From the NCBI GenBank assembly GCA_002733605.1, contig NVWK01000006.1:1-64000 (forward strand): 64,000 bases of DNA, read 5' to 3'. The stretch comes from Robiginitomaculum sp. (GTDB lineage Bacteria > Pseudomonadota > Alphaproteobacteria > Caulobacterales > Maricaulaceae). The notes under the pieces are model-generated. The model was not told the DNA's origin and ran no database searches. It saw only the letters and a program-made list of their open reading frames with translations. The position numbers and the translations under genes were made by a program. Shown here in pieces: positions 26,070-34,461 of the stretch (its first letter is position 1; the number at the start of each line of letters is the position of its first letter).

Positions 26070-26576
26070 ATGGCAAACCGTAAAGACAGAAAATCAAAGC
26101 CAGCCACTGGCGATACTGCCCGCAAAATCTGGCTTGCCGGTATTGGTGCCTATGGCCGTGCGTTCAGCGAAGCCCAAGGCTCGCTTGCCAAGGTCACCAA
26201 AGGCTCCGGTAAAATGTTTGACGATCTCGTCCAGAAGGGCGAAGTGATCGAAACCATGGTCACGGTCAAAAGCAAAGATGTAGCTGATGACGTGAAAGAC
26301 ATGGCCCATGACGTCATGGACAAAGTTGGCGGTGGCCTCGACATGGATGACCGCATTGCCAGAATGCGCTCCCGTTTACGCCGTTCTGATGGATCAGACA
26401 TGCACGATATGGAAACCCGTCTTGACGCAATGGAAGCGAAACTGGACGAAATTTTAAAGCTGTTAAAGCCTAAAAAACCGGTGGCCAAAAAGCCCACTCC
26501 CAAAAAACGAGCGCCTCGCAAGGCAGCAACGGCCAAAACGGCCAAGAAGAAACCCGCCTCCAAAGCGAAAAAATAG
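26070..26576 (+). CDS. Phasin PhaI/PhaF-type granule protein
   Basis: 168 residues. The N-terminal phasin domain has the family pattern ARKIWLAGIGAYGRAFSEAQ and SGKMFDDLVQKGEVIE. A short coiled coil follows (METRLDAMEAKLDEILKLL). The C-terminal tail is rich in Lys, Pro and Ala (KKPVAKKPTPKKRAPRKAA), like the histone H1-like tail of PhaF that binds DNA and helps partition granules. It stands 34 bp after phaZ and 6 bp before phaD. Together with the gene at 22745 this gives two granule proteins with basic tails. Confidence 0.9.
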   Translation: MANRKDRKSKPATGDTARKIWLAGIGAYGRAFSEAQGSLAKVTKGSGKMFDDLVQKGEVIETMVTVKSKDVADDVKDMAHDVMDKVGGGLDMDDRIARMRSRLRRSDGSDMHDMETRLDAMEAKLDEILKLLKPKKPVAKKPTPKKRAPRKAATAKTAKKKPASKAKK

Positions 26577-26582
26577 AGACCG

Positions 26583-27254
26583 ATGGTAGGGGGCCCGACA
26601 CAACGTTCAAAAACCAAGGAGAAAATCCTGAGCACCGCGCTTGCTTTGCTTAATAATGAGGGCGAGCCAAATATTTCCTCTGTCGATATTGCCGCTGTCA
26701 TGGAAATTTCCCCCGGCAATCTCTATTACCATTACAAGGGCAAAGACGTCATCATCGAAGAACTGTTCGCAGATTTCGAAGACGAGTTCCGCCAAGTCCT
26801 CGGCGCTCCGGTCAACAAAGCCCTCGCCATCGAAGACAACTGGATTTTCTTATATATCATTTTCGAAGAAATCTTTGATTTCCGGTTTTTCTATTTCAAC
26901 CTGACCGCATTACTGGAACGTATCCCGACCCTGCGCCCAAAATTTTCCCGACTTCTGGCCCTGATGCAACGCACCTTCGAAGGTCTGTTCACAAATCTGG
27001 AACAGGGGGGATATCTGGTATTCCGCCCTGACGAAAAACGCATATTGGCCGAGCGCTTAACCGCCCATTTTACCTATTGGCTGTCCTACACCCAATTGCG
27101 TGGCTATGAAGGGCAGGTACCGAACGCGACGCCCAAATCCCTGATCCACGAAGGCGTCTATGCGGCGCTCACGCAAATCATTCCCTATTGGGGTGAAAAC
27201 AGCGAGCCTTACGCCGAGCTTTTAAAAGAATTTAAAGACGAGCAGGCAGGGTAG
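26583..27254 (+). CDS. phaD: TetR-family regulator of the PHA operon (PhaD-like)
   Basis: 223 residues. The N-terminal TetR helix-turn-helix reads KEKILSTALALLNNEGEPNIS then ISPGNLYYHYKGKDVIIEELF, very close to pseudomonad PhaD (GEPNVST, ISPGNLYYH). The effector domain follows. In Pseudomonas PhaD activates the pha promoters when an intermediate is bound; here that is inferred by similarity. It is the last gene of the PHA unit. Confidence 0.88.
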   Translation: MVGGPTQRSKTKEKILSTALALLNNEGEPNISSVDIAAVMEISPGNLYYHYKGKDVIIEELFADFEDEFRQVLGAPVNKALAIEDNWIFLYIIFEEIFDFRFFYFNLTALLERIPTLRPKFSRLLALMQRTFEGLFTNLEQGGYLVFRPDEKRILAERLTAHFTYWLSYTQLRGYEGQVPNATPKSLIHEGVYAALTQIIPYWGENSEPYAELLKEFKDEQAG

Positions 27255-27276
27255 ATCGCCCTTTTCAAAAAACATC

Positions 27277-27282
27277 TTGACG
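27277..27282 (+). promoter_or_regulatory. Possible -35 element of the met operon
   Basis: TTGACG lies about 30 bp before the riboswitch P1 stem, which is the right distance for a start just before the aptamer. No good -10 is visible, so this is weak. Confidence 0.25.
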
Positions 27283-27312
27283 TTGCTCGTATTCCCCGCC
27301 ACAGTTGTTGCA

Positions 27313-27429
27313 CTCATTAAGACCAGTGGAGGGATAGGCCCTTTGATGCTGGAGCAACCCCGAAAACGCAGTGCGATTTCGGACAGGTGCTAAGTCCTAC
27401 GGCGGTTTTTTAAACCATCGATAAATGAG
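27313..27429 (+). promoter_or_regulatory. SAM-I (S-box) riboswitch aptamer
   Basis: All conserved blocks of the S-box are in order. The P1 arms are CTCATT (27313-27318) and AATGAG (27424-27429). The core reads GAGGGATAGGCCC, then GATGCTGGAGCAACC. The P3 stem CCGAAA/TTTCGG is next, then AGGTGCTAAGTCC, then the P4 stem GGTTT/AAACC. It binds S-adenosylmethionine and should turn down the metX-metB-metF-metH operon when SAM is plentiful. It is not SAM-II, the usual alphaproteobacterial class. Confidence 0.93.
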
Positions 27430-27463
27430 AGAGAAGGCAATCGCCTTGATCTTTTCATTTATC
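27420..27463 (+). promoter_or_regulatory. Alternative hairpin, riboswitch expression platform
   Basis: GATAAATGA (27420-27428) pairs perfectly with TCATTTATC (27455-27463), and an inner AAGGC/GCCTT caps the hairpin. The first arm shares bases with the 3' strand of riboswitch P1, so the two folds exclude each other. No T tract follows, so control of translation is more likely than termination. The metX ribosome site AGGA is at 27490. Confidence 0.6.
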
Positions 27464-27501
27464 ATACCCGAAGATTTAGCCCGCAAAGCAGGACTTGTGC
27501 G

Positions 27502-28476
27502 ATGGCGCGTGACGTTGAAGTGTTTTTAGGCGACCATGTTTTAGAACATGGCGATACGCTCGAAGCCGACCTTGTCTGCGGACGTCTATACGGCAAAGCT
27601 GGCGCACCTGTGATTGTGATCCCGGGCGGGATTTCCGCCTCGCGCTTTATTGCAGACGAACCGGAAACCGGGCCGCAAGTTGGCTCGAACTGGTGGCCGG
27701 AACTGGTCTATGAAGGCGGCCCGATCGATCTTGCACGGTTCCAGATTTTGGGCCTCGATCTGGCCCCGTGCGGCGTCAACGCACAAAAAACCCTGACGAT
27801 TACCACCAATGACCAAGCCAAACGGCTCGCCGCTCTTTTGGATCATTTAGAAATTGCCAGGGTCGAAGCCATGATCGGCACCAGCTATGGCGGCATGGTG
27901 TCTCTGGCATTCGCGCAAAATTATCCAGACCGCTTGGGACGTTTATGCCTGTTAGGTGCGACCCACAAACCCTTCCCGATGGGCGTTGGTTTACGCGGTA
28001 TTCAAAGACGGATCGTGAAATTCGCAACCGAGGTCGGACAGCCCGAAGAGGGGTTAAAACTGGCGCGGCAACTGGCCATGTCCACCTACCGTTCTGCGGC
28101 CGAGTTCACCACACGCTTTGACGGCAAGCCAACGCAAACGGGGCCTTTCAGCTTCGATGTCTGTGACTATCTCGTAGCTTGCGGTAGTCGTTACCCGGAG
28201 AGCATGCCCGTGCAACGGTTTATGGCGCTCTCGGAATCGATTGATCTACACCACGTCGATCCGGCCAAGATCACAACGCCGACACTTTTAATCGCGACCC
28301 GCTCCGACCAACTGGCACCGCCTTCGGAAATCCGAATTTTGTGTGATGCCCTCGCAGGGCCGGCAGATATGGTCACAATCGATTCTCTTTACGGGCACGA
28401 TTCCTTTTTAAAGGAGTCCGAAGTTTTAGGCCCGCTCCTGTCAGACTTTATTTCGGAGGCTCGCCATGCCGCGTAA
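27502..28476 (+). CDS. metX: Homoserine O-acyltransferase, MetX-like alpha/beta hydrolase
   Basis: 324 residues of alpha/beta hydrolase fold. An oxyanion-region IPGGISASRFIAD is followed by the nucleophile elbow GTSYGGMVSLAFAQ, GIQRRIVKFA, LAMSTYRSAAEF and the catalytic His in YGHDSFLKE. The pattern resembles the short MetX variant that I associate with Xanthomonadaceae met operons; classical MetX has GGSMGG. It activates homoserine by acylation, with acetyl- or succinyl-CoA as donor (not decidable). It is the first gene after the SAM-I riboswitch and overlaps metB by 11 bp. Confidence 0.85.
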   Translation: MARDVEVFLGDHVLEHGDTLEADLVCGRLYGKAGAPVIVIPGGISASRFIADEPETGPQVGSNWWPELVYEGGPIDLARFQILGLDLAPCGVNAQKTLTITTNDQAKRLAALLDHLEIARVEAMIGTSYGGMVSLAFAQNYPDRLGRLCLLGATHKPFPMGVGLRGIQRRIVKFATEVGQPEEGLKLARQLAMSTYRSAAEFTTRFDGKPTQTGPFSFDVCDYLVACGSRYPESMPVQRFMALSESIDLHHVDPAKITTPTLLIATRSDQLAPPSEIRILCDALAGPADMVTIDSLYGHDSFLKESEVLGPLLSDFISEARHAA

Positions 28477-29632
28477 AACACCTGAAAGCGCAACAATCTG
28501 CGTCTCGTCGCAAATCGGAAATGATCCGGCCTTTGGCGCTGTCACCCCACCGCTGTATTTATCCAGCACCTATAAATTCGCAGGCCTCGACCAGATGGGC
28601 CAGTATGATTATGGCCGTAGCGGCAACCCCAACCGCGACGCCCTCGCCACAGTTGTGGCCCAGATGGAAGGCGGTGCAGGCGCCGCCGTCACCTCGTCCG
28701 GCATGGCGGCGATTGATTTGGCGCTCAATCTTGTGCCCCGTAACGGGCTGGTTGTCGCGCCCCATGATTGCTATGGTGGCACTTACCGCCTGCTCGAAGC
28801 CCGTCAGAAACAAGGCCGGTTTCAGGTTGAATTTATCAACCAAACCAGCGAACGCGCCGTTGAACGCGCTTTGGATGAAAAACCGGCTCTGGTACTGATC
28901 GAAACACCCAGCAATCCGCTGATGCGCGTTGTCGATGTGGCGGGCTTGTCCAAGGCGGCTCACCATGTGGGGGCCATTGTCGTCTGTGACAACACATTTT
29001 TATCACCGGCCCGACAATTACCATTGGCCCTCGGAGCTGATATTGTTGTCCATTCCTCGACGAAATACATTAATGGCCACAGTGATGTGGTCGGCGGCAT
29101 TGTTGTCGCCAAAGACGAGGCCGTACTTGAAACACTGACGTGGTGGGCCAATTGTACCGGCGTCACCGGTGCCCCGTTTGACAGTTTCCTGACCTTGCGC
29201 GGTCTTCGCACATTGCATGCGCGTATGGATGTCCAAGAAGCCAATGCGATTAAAATTGCTGAGTTCCTGCACGCCCATCCGCAAGTATCCAAAGTCTATT
29301 ATCCGGGCTTGGCTTCCGATCCGGGCTATGCTCTGGCCCAAAGACAACAAAGCGGGCCGGGCGCAATGCTCAGTTTCGAGCTGGCGGGAAGCCGCGAAGA
29401 TGTTGGAAAATTCCTGTCCGATACCCACGTATTCCAATTGGCAGAGAGCCTTGGCGGCACCGAAAGCCTGATCTGTCATCCGGCCTCCATGACCCATCGG
29501 GCCATGACGCCAGAGGCGCGCGCCACTGCCGGCATCGGCGAAACCCTGATTCGCCTGTCCGTAGGCCTTGAAAGTTCAAGCGATCAACTTGCTGAACTTA
29601 AGGTTTTATTTACACCTATCTCTAAGACTTGA
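28466..29632 (+). CDS. metB: Cystathionine gamma-synthase / O-acylhomoserine thiol-lyase family
   Basis: A 388-residue PLP enzyme of the Cys/Met metabolism family. The Schiff-base lysine is in HSSTKYINGHSDVVGG. Other signatures are YDYGRSGNPNRDALA and LIETPSNPLMRV. The C-terminal ESLGGTESLICHPASMTH is typical of gamma-synthases and lyases. It condenses O-acylhomoserine with cysteine or sulfide. Translational coupling to metX (11-bp overlap) supports the biosynthetic role; MetB versus MetZ cannot be separated by eye. Confidence 0.92.
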   Translation: MPRKTPESATICVSSQIGNDPAFGAVTPPLYLSSTYKFAGLDQMGQYDYGRSGNPNRDALATVVAQMEGGAGAAVTSSGMAAIDLALNLVPRNGLVVAPHDCYGGTYRLLEARQKQGRFQVEFINQTSERAVERALDEKPALVLIETPSNPLMRVVDVAGLSKAAHHVGAIVVCDNTFLSPARQLPLALGADIVVHSSTKYINGHSDVVGGIVVAKDEAVLETLTWWANCTGVTGAPFDSFLTLRGLRTLHARMDVQEANAIKIAEFLHAHPQVSKVYYPGLASDPGYALAQRQQSGPGAMLSFELAGSREDVGKFLSDTHVFQLAESLGGTESLICHPASMTHRAMTPEARATAGIGETLIRLSVGLESSSDQLAELKVLFTPISKT

Positions 29633-29638
29633 TTTAGC

Positions 29639-30538
29639 ATGGCCAAACACTCAGATATATCCGACCCCACAGTAGCGACACCTGCAAATTTGCGGGTAAG
29701 CTTTGAATTTTTCCCGCCTAAAACCGAGAAGATGCAAATCAATCTATGGGAGAGCATCCAGAAACTGGAAACCCTCAATCCCGATTTTGTCTCGGTTACC
29801 TACGGGGCAGGCGGCTCGACCCGCGAACGCACCCACGAGACAGTGGCTAAAATCGCCAAGGAAACCGGCTTAAGCGCCGCCGCCCATCTCACCTGTGTGG
29901 GCTCTGAGCGCGGCGAAATCGACGAGATCGCCCAAGCCTATTGGGACGCGGGTGTGCGTCATATTGTTGCCCTGCGCGGTGACCCGGAAGGCGGCATTGG
30001 TACTGCGTATACCCCGACACAAAATGGTTATGGGTACAGCGATGATTTGGTCGCGGGTTTGCAAAAAATCGCCCCGTTCGATATTTCCGTCAGTGCTTAT
30101 CCTGAGCTACATCCCGAAAGCAAAAACTGGGATACGGAAATTGATAATTTAAAGCGTAAAGTCGACGCAGGTGCCAGCCGCGCCATCACCCAGTTTTTCT
30201 TCTCTGCCGATACATTTTTCCGCTTCCAAGACCGGGTGCTGGATGCAGGCATTACCATCCCGATCATTCCGGGCCTGATGTTACAGCCTAATTACAAGGG
30301 CTTGAAACGCATGTCGGACATGTGCAAGATTTCAATTCCGGATGCTTATCACGAGCTTTTTTCTGATCTTGATGATGATCCGAAAACCCGCCAACTTCTG
30401 ACCGCAAATGCGGCTTCGGAACTAGCCCGAAACTTACGCACAGGTGGTGTGCGTCATTTTCATTTTTACACTCTTAACAAAGCTGATTTAGCCTTTATGG
30501 TGTGCAAAATTCTTGGCCTCCAAGCCCAACAAAAATAG
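29639..30538 (+). CDS. metF: 5,10-methylenetetrahydrofolate reductase
   Basis: 299 residues of the MetF TIM-barrel flavoprotein family. Motifs include SFEFFPPKTEKMQ at the N-terminus, SVTYGAGGSTRERTHE, AHLTCVG, HIVALRGDPEGG and FHFYTLNKADL at the C-terminus. It makes the 5-methyl-THF used by MetH, encoded by the next two genes. It begins 6 bp after metB. Confidence 0.97.
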   Translation: MAKHSDISDPTVATPANLRVSFEFFPPKTEKMQINLWESIQKLETLNPDFVSVTYGAGGSTRERTHETVAKIAKETGLSAAAHLTCVGSERGEIDEIAQAYWDAGVRHIVALRGDPEGGIGTAYTPTQNGYGYSDDLVAGLQKIAPFDISVSAYPELHPESKNWDTEIDNLKRKVDAGASRAITQFFFSADTFFRFQDRVLDAGITIPIIPGLMLQPNYKGLKRMSDMCKISIPDAYHELFSDLDDDPKTRQLLTANAASELARNLRTGGVRHFHFYTLNKADLAFMVCKILGLQAQQK

Positions 30539-30568
30539 TAAAAAACAGTAAAATAAAATAGTAAAATC

Positions 30569-31645
30569 ATGCCCAAAAAAAATCTGAATGTATGGACACA
30601 TATCGAAGCTGCCATCAAAAACCGCGTATTGGTTTTGGACGGTGCCATGGGCACAATGTTGCAAGGTTACAAATTATCTGAGCAAGATTTCAGGGGCGAA
30701 CAGTTCGCCGATTGGCCAAGTCTGGTGCAGGGCAATAATGATCTGCTCAGCCTGACCAAGCCCGACATTGTCCGCGCCGTCCACGAGACGTTCTTAAGCG
30801 TCGGTGCGGATTTGATCGAAACCAACACATTTAACGCCAACCGGATTAATCAGGCTGAATACGGCATGCAGGATCATGCCGATGAAATGTCCAATGCGAG
30901 CGCCAAACTGGCCCGCGCGGTCGCTGACGAATGGAGCGAGAAAACGCCGGATAAACCCAGAGCTATTTTGGGTGCGCTCGGGCCGCTCAATAAAACATTG
31001 TCTCTCTCGCCCAAGGTTGAAGATGCGGGCTACCGCGCCGTCACCTTTGATGAAGTGGTAGGCGCCTATAAATCGCAAATTCTGGCCATGTTTGACGAGG
31101 TCGATGCATTTTTGGTGGAAACGGTTTTTGACACGCTCAATTGCAAAGCCGCCATTTTTGCCCTGAAAGACGTGTTTGCGGAGAAAGGGCAGGAGCTTCC
31201 TATTCTGATCTCCGGTACAATCACAGACAGATCGGGCCGTACATTATCAGGCCAGACAACGGAGGCCTTCTGGACATCCATTGCCCATGCCAAACCGTTT
31301 GCGGTGGGGCTAAACTGTGCTTTGGGCGCAGAAGAATTACGCCCCTATATACAAGTGTTGTCAAAAATTTCCGATACCTATGTCTTGGCCTATCCCAATG
31401 CAGGCTTGCCCAATGCGTTCGGGGAATATGATCAGACGCCTGAGGAAATGGCCGCGCTCGTTGCCTCATGGGCCGAGGAAAAAATGGTCAATATTCTGGG
31501 CGGATGTTGTGGCTCGACCCCTGAACATATTGGCGCGATTGCCAGAAATATCGAGGGCATAAATCCGCGCACACCGCCAAAAATTGCGCCTGCCTTACGC
31601 TTGTCTGGCCTAGAGCCATTTATGCTAGCCGGGTCGTTAACATGA
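30569..31645 (+). CDS. metH: Methionine synthase, homocysteine-binding subunit (split MetH, N part)
   Basis: 358 residues equal to the first module of cobalamin-dependent methionine synthase. [12 protein letters not shown] lies near the start and the zinc ligands appear in [10 protein letters not shown] and [13 protein letters not shown]. The stop overlaps the start of the second part by 4 bp (ATGA), so this is an ordinary coupled split gene and not a frameshift. The split layout is common in alphaproteobacteria. Confidence 0.95.
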   Translation: MPKKNLNVWTHIEAAIKNRVLVLDGAMGTMLQGYKLSEQDFRGEQFADWPSLVQGNNDLLSLTKPDIVRAVHETFLSVGADLIETNTFNANRINQAEYGMQDHADEMSNASAKLARAVADEWSEKTPDKPRAILGALGPLNKTLSLSPKVEDAGYRAVTFDEVVGAYKSQILAMFDEVDAFLVETVFDTLNCKAAIFALKDVFAEKGQELPILISGTITDRSGRTLSGQTTEAFWTSIAHAKPFAVGLNCALGAEELRPYIQVLSKISDTYVLAYPNAGLPNAFGEYDQTPEEMAALVASWAEEKMVNILGGCCGSTPEHIGAIARNIEGINPRTPPKIAPALRLSGLEPFMLAGSLT

Positions 31646-34272
31646 GCACGCAATCTGCAAACTTTATCAATATTGGTGAGCGCACCAATGTGGCCGGCTC
31701 CGCCAAGTTCAAACGCCTGATCGTTGAACGCGAGTTCGAGCAAGCCTTGGCCATTGCCCTGCAACAAGTCGAAAACGGTGCCCAGATCATCGACATCAAT
31801 ATGGATGATGGCCTGATTGACGGTGTCGAGGTGATGACCACTTATCTCAACCTGATCGCCAGCGAGCCGGATATTTCACGTGTGCCGATCATGATCGATA
31901 GCTCGAAATGGGAAGTGATCGAGGCGGGCTTGAAATGTGTACAGGGCAAGGCTGTCGTCAATTCTATTTCCATGAAAGAAGGCGAAGCCGAATTTTTGAA
32001 ACACGCTCGTAAAGTCCGTCAATACGGCGCTGCTGCTGTGATTATGGCGTTTGACGAACAGGGCCAAGCCGAAACCGCAGAGCATAAATTTGAAATCTGT
32101 AAACGGGCCTATGATCTCCTGACCCAAAAAATCGACTTCCCGCCCGAAGACATTATTTTCGATCCCAATATTTTCGCAGTCGCAACCGGGATTGAGGAAC
32201 ATAACAATTATGCGGTTGCGTTTTTCGATGCCTGTAAGCGCATTAAGGCCGAGCTTCCCCATGCACGAATTTCCGGCGGTCTGTCCAATGTCAGCTTTGC
32301 CTTTCGTGGCAATAATATGCTCCGCGAAGCCATGCATAGCGTGTTCCTCTATCACGCTATTCCGGCTGGCCTCGACATGGCCATCGTCAATGCGGGCCAG
32401 CTGGCCATATATGATGATATCCCCGATGATCTGCGCGAGCGGGTCGAGGACGTCATTTTAAACCGGCGCCCCGACGCAACCGACCGCTTGCTCGACATTG
32501 CCGATAACTACCGTGGCGGCAAAAGCAAAGCCAAGGTCGAGGATGAAAAATGGCGAGAAGGCACTGTCGGCGAGCGCTTGTCCCATGCGTTGGTGCGCGG
32601 CATTTCCAAATACATTGTCGAAGACACCGAAGAAGCCCGTCTTGAAGCCAAGCGGCCTCTACATGTGATCGAAGGCCCGTTAATGGACGGGATGGGCGTG
32701 GTGGGTGATCTGTTCGGGGCCGGTAAAATGTTCTTGCCACAAGTGGTGAAATCCGCGCGGGTGATGAAACAGGCGGTTGCCCATTTAATGCCGTATATGG
32801 ACGCAGAAAAAGAGGCCCTCGGATTGGTCGACCAGTCCAATGGCCGGATTGTCATGGCCACCGTCAAGGGCGACGTGCACGATATTGGCAAAAACATTGT
32901 CGGCGTCGTGTTGCAATGTAATGGCTATGAAGTGATTGATCTGGGCGTTTTGGTGCCGTGCGAGAAAATCCTCGAAGCCGCCCGTGAACACAAGGCGGAC
33001 ATGATCGGCCTGTCCGGCCTGATCACGCCTAGCCTTGACGAAATGGTCTATGTGGCGAGCGAGATGCAACGGTTGAAAATGGATATCCCTTTGCTGATTG
33101 GCGGAGCGACAACCAGTAAAATCCACACGGCGGTTAAAATCGAACCGGCCTATGACGCCGGCACGATTGTCTATGTGGCGGATGCTTCACGGGCTGTCGG
33201 GGTTGTCGGTACATTATTGGGCGATGGTGCAAAGACCTACGGACAGGATATCCGTGTTGAATATAAGAAGGCGCGCGAAACCCATTTACGCGGCCAAACC
33301 AAAAAGAAACGCGCCAACATCGCCAAAGCCCGTGCCAATAAATACCAATTAAAAGACACAAAATATGTGCCACCTACGCCTATATTCTTGGGCGTAAAGA
33401 CCTTTGTTGACTATGACCTTGCCAAAGTGCGCGATTACATCGACTGGACACCTTTCTTTGCTACATGGGAATTGAAAGGCCGCTATCCCGCCATTCTTGA
33501 GAACAATGTTTACGGAGAGGCCGCGCGCGATCTGTTCAAAGACGCACAAGCCATGTTGGATAAAATCATTGCCGGGAAATGGGTGACGGCCCAAGCCACT
33601 ATCGGCTTCTGGCCGGCCAGTCCCGACGGTGATGATATGAAGCTTTACACAGACGAGACCCGGCAAACCCCTCTGGCCACTTTCCATACCCTGCGCCAGC
33701 AAATTGAAAAGTCAGAGGGCAAACCAAATTACGCGCTTTCAGATTTCCTCAACCCCGAGGGCGATTATGTTGGCGGCTTCTGCGTCACCGCCGGTTTGGG
33801 AGAACAGGGCCGCATCGAAGCCTACAAACAGGACAAAGACGATTATAGTGCCATCTTGTTCCAGTCCCTAACCGACCGTCTGGCCGAAGCCATGGCCGAG
33901 CATATGCATGAGCGTGTCCGGCGCGAGTTCTGGGGCTATGAGAGCGGTGCACATACAAGCAGCGAAGATTTAATTGCCGAAAAATATGTCGGTATTCGTC
34001 CAGCCCCCGGCTATCCGGCCCAGCCCGACCATACGGAAAAAACCACATTGTTTGAACTGTTGGGCGGTGAAGACGCAACTGGGGTTCAATTGACCGAGAG
34101 CCTTGCCATGACACCGGCTTCCAGCGTATCCGGTCTCTATCTCTCCCATCCTGAAAGCCTGTATTTCGGTGTCGGGAAAATCGAGAAAGATCAGGTGGAA
34201 GACTACGCCAAACGCAAAGGCATGCCCATGCGCGAAGCTGAACGCTGGCTCGCTCCGATCTTGAATTATTAG
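31642..34272 (+). CDS. metH: Methionine synthase, folate/cobalamin/activation subunit (split MetH, C part)
   Basis: 876 residues. The pterin-binding module starts [15 protein letters not shown]. The cobalamin cap and domain carry [14 protein letters not shown], whose His is the lower cobalt ligand. The SAM-binding activation domain contains [15 protein letters not shown]. It transfers methyl from 5-methyl-THF to homocysteine together with the N part. The organism therefore needs B12 for this route; no metE is seen in the window. It is the last gene of the riboswitch-controlled operon. Confidence 0.96.
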   Translation: MSTQSANFINIGERTNVAGSAKFKRLIVEREFEQALAIALQQVENGAQIIDINMDDGLIDGVEVMTTYLNLIASEPDISRVPIMIDSSKWEVIEAGLKCVQGKAVVNSISMKEGEAEFLKHARKVRQYGAAAVIMAFDEQGQAETAEHKFEICKRAYDLLTQKIDFPPEDIIFDPNIFAVATGIEEHNNYAVAFFDACKRIKAELPHARISGGLSNVSFAFRGNNMLREAMHSVFLYHAIPAGLDMAIVNAGQLAIYDDIPDDLRERVEDVILNRRPDATDRLLDIADNYRGGKSKAKVEDEKWREGTVGERLSHALVRGISKYIVEDTEEARLEAKRPLHVIEGPLMDGMGVVGDLFGAGKMFLPQVVKSARVMKQAVAHLMPYMDAEKEALGLVDQSNGRIVMATVKGDVHDIGKNIVGVVLQCNGYEVIDLGVLVPCEKILEAAREHKADMIGLSGLITPSLDEMVYVASEMQRLKMDIPLLIGGATTSKIHTAVKIEPAYDAGTIVYVADASRAVGVVGTLLGDGAKTYGQDIRVEYKKARETHLRGQTKKKRANIAKARANKYQLKDTKYVPPTPIFLGVKTFVDYDLAKVRDYIDWTPFFATWELKGRYPAILENNVYGEAARDLFKDAQAMLDKIIAGKWVTAQATIGFWPASPDGDDMKLYTDETRQTPLATFHTLRQQIEKSEGKPNYALSDFLNPEGDYVGGFCVTAGLGEQGRIEAYKQDKDDYSAILFQSLTDRLAEAMAEHMHERVRREFWGYESGAHTSSEDLIAEKYVGIRPAPGYPAQPDHTEKTTLFELLGGEDATGVQLTESLAMTPASSVSGLYLSHPESLYFGVGKIEKDQVEDYAKRKGMPMREAERWLAPILNY

Positions 34273-34288
34273 GCCCTATCTCTCTCTT

Positions 34289-34318
34289 CCGCTCATCCCC
34301 ATGAAAATGGGGATCTAG
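34289..34318 (+). repeat. Palindromic intergenic repeat, copy 2
   Basis: CCGCTCATCCCC, a spacer, then GGGGATCTAG. It lies just after metH in the convergent metH/gltB gap. The stem may end metH transcripts. Confidence 0.7.
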
Positions 34319-34381
34319 GGTTTTGGGAGAGGGATGGTCATAGCTACGCTCTGCCCTTTAACCAATATGGCCGATAAAGAG

Positions 34382-34411
34382 CTGGATACCCGCCTTCGCG
34401 GGTATGAGCGG
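34382..34411 (-). repeat. Palindromic intergenic repeat, copy 3 (reverse)
   Basis: CTGGATACCCGC, then GCGGGTATGAGCGG: the same family in opposite orientation to copy 2 and 64 bp from it. The pair faces the ends of both convergent operons. Confidence 0.7.
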
Positions 34412-34461
34412 GCAGGGGTGAGGACGCGCGAAGAAGAATGTGCGGCTAGGAGAAATGCTCC

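Noticed and set aside
27313-27429. SAM-II riboswitch, the class expected for alphaproteobacterial met genes
   Set aside because: The GATAAATG fragment is suggestive, but the GAGGGA, GCAACC and GGTGCTAA blocks and the P1-P4 layout fit SAM-I and not SAM-II.
30569-34272. Frameshifted metH
   Set aside because: The two parts split at a natural domain border with an ATGA overlap, the normal alphaproteobacterial split-gene layout.
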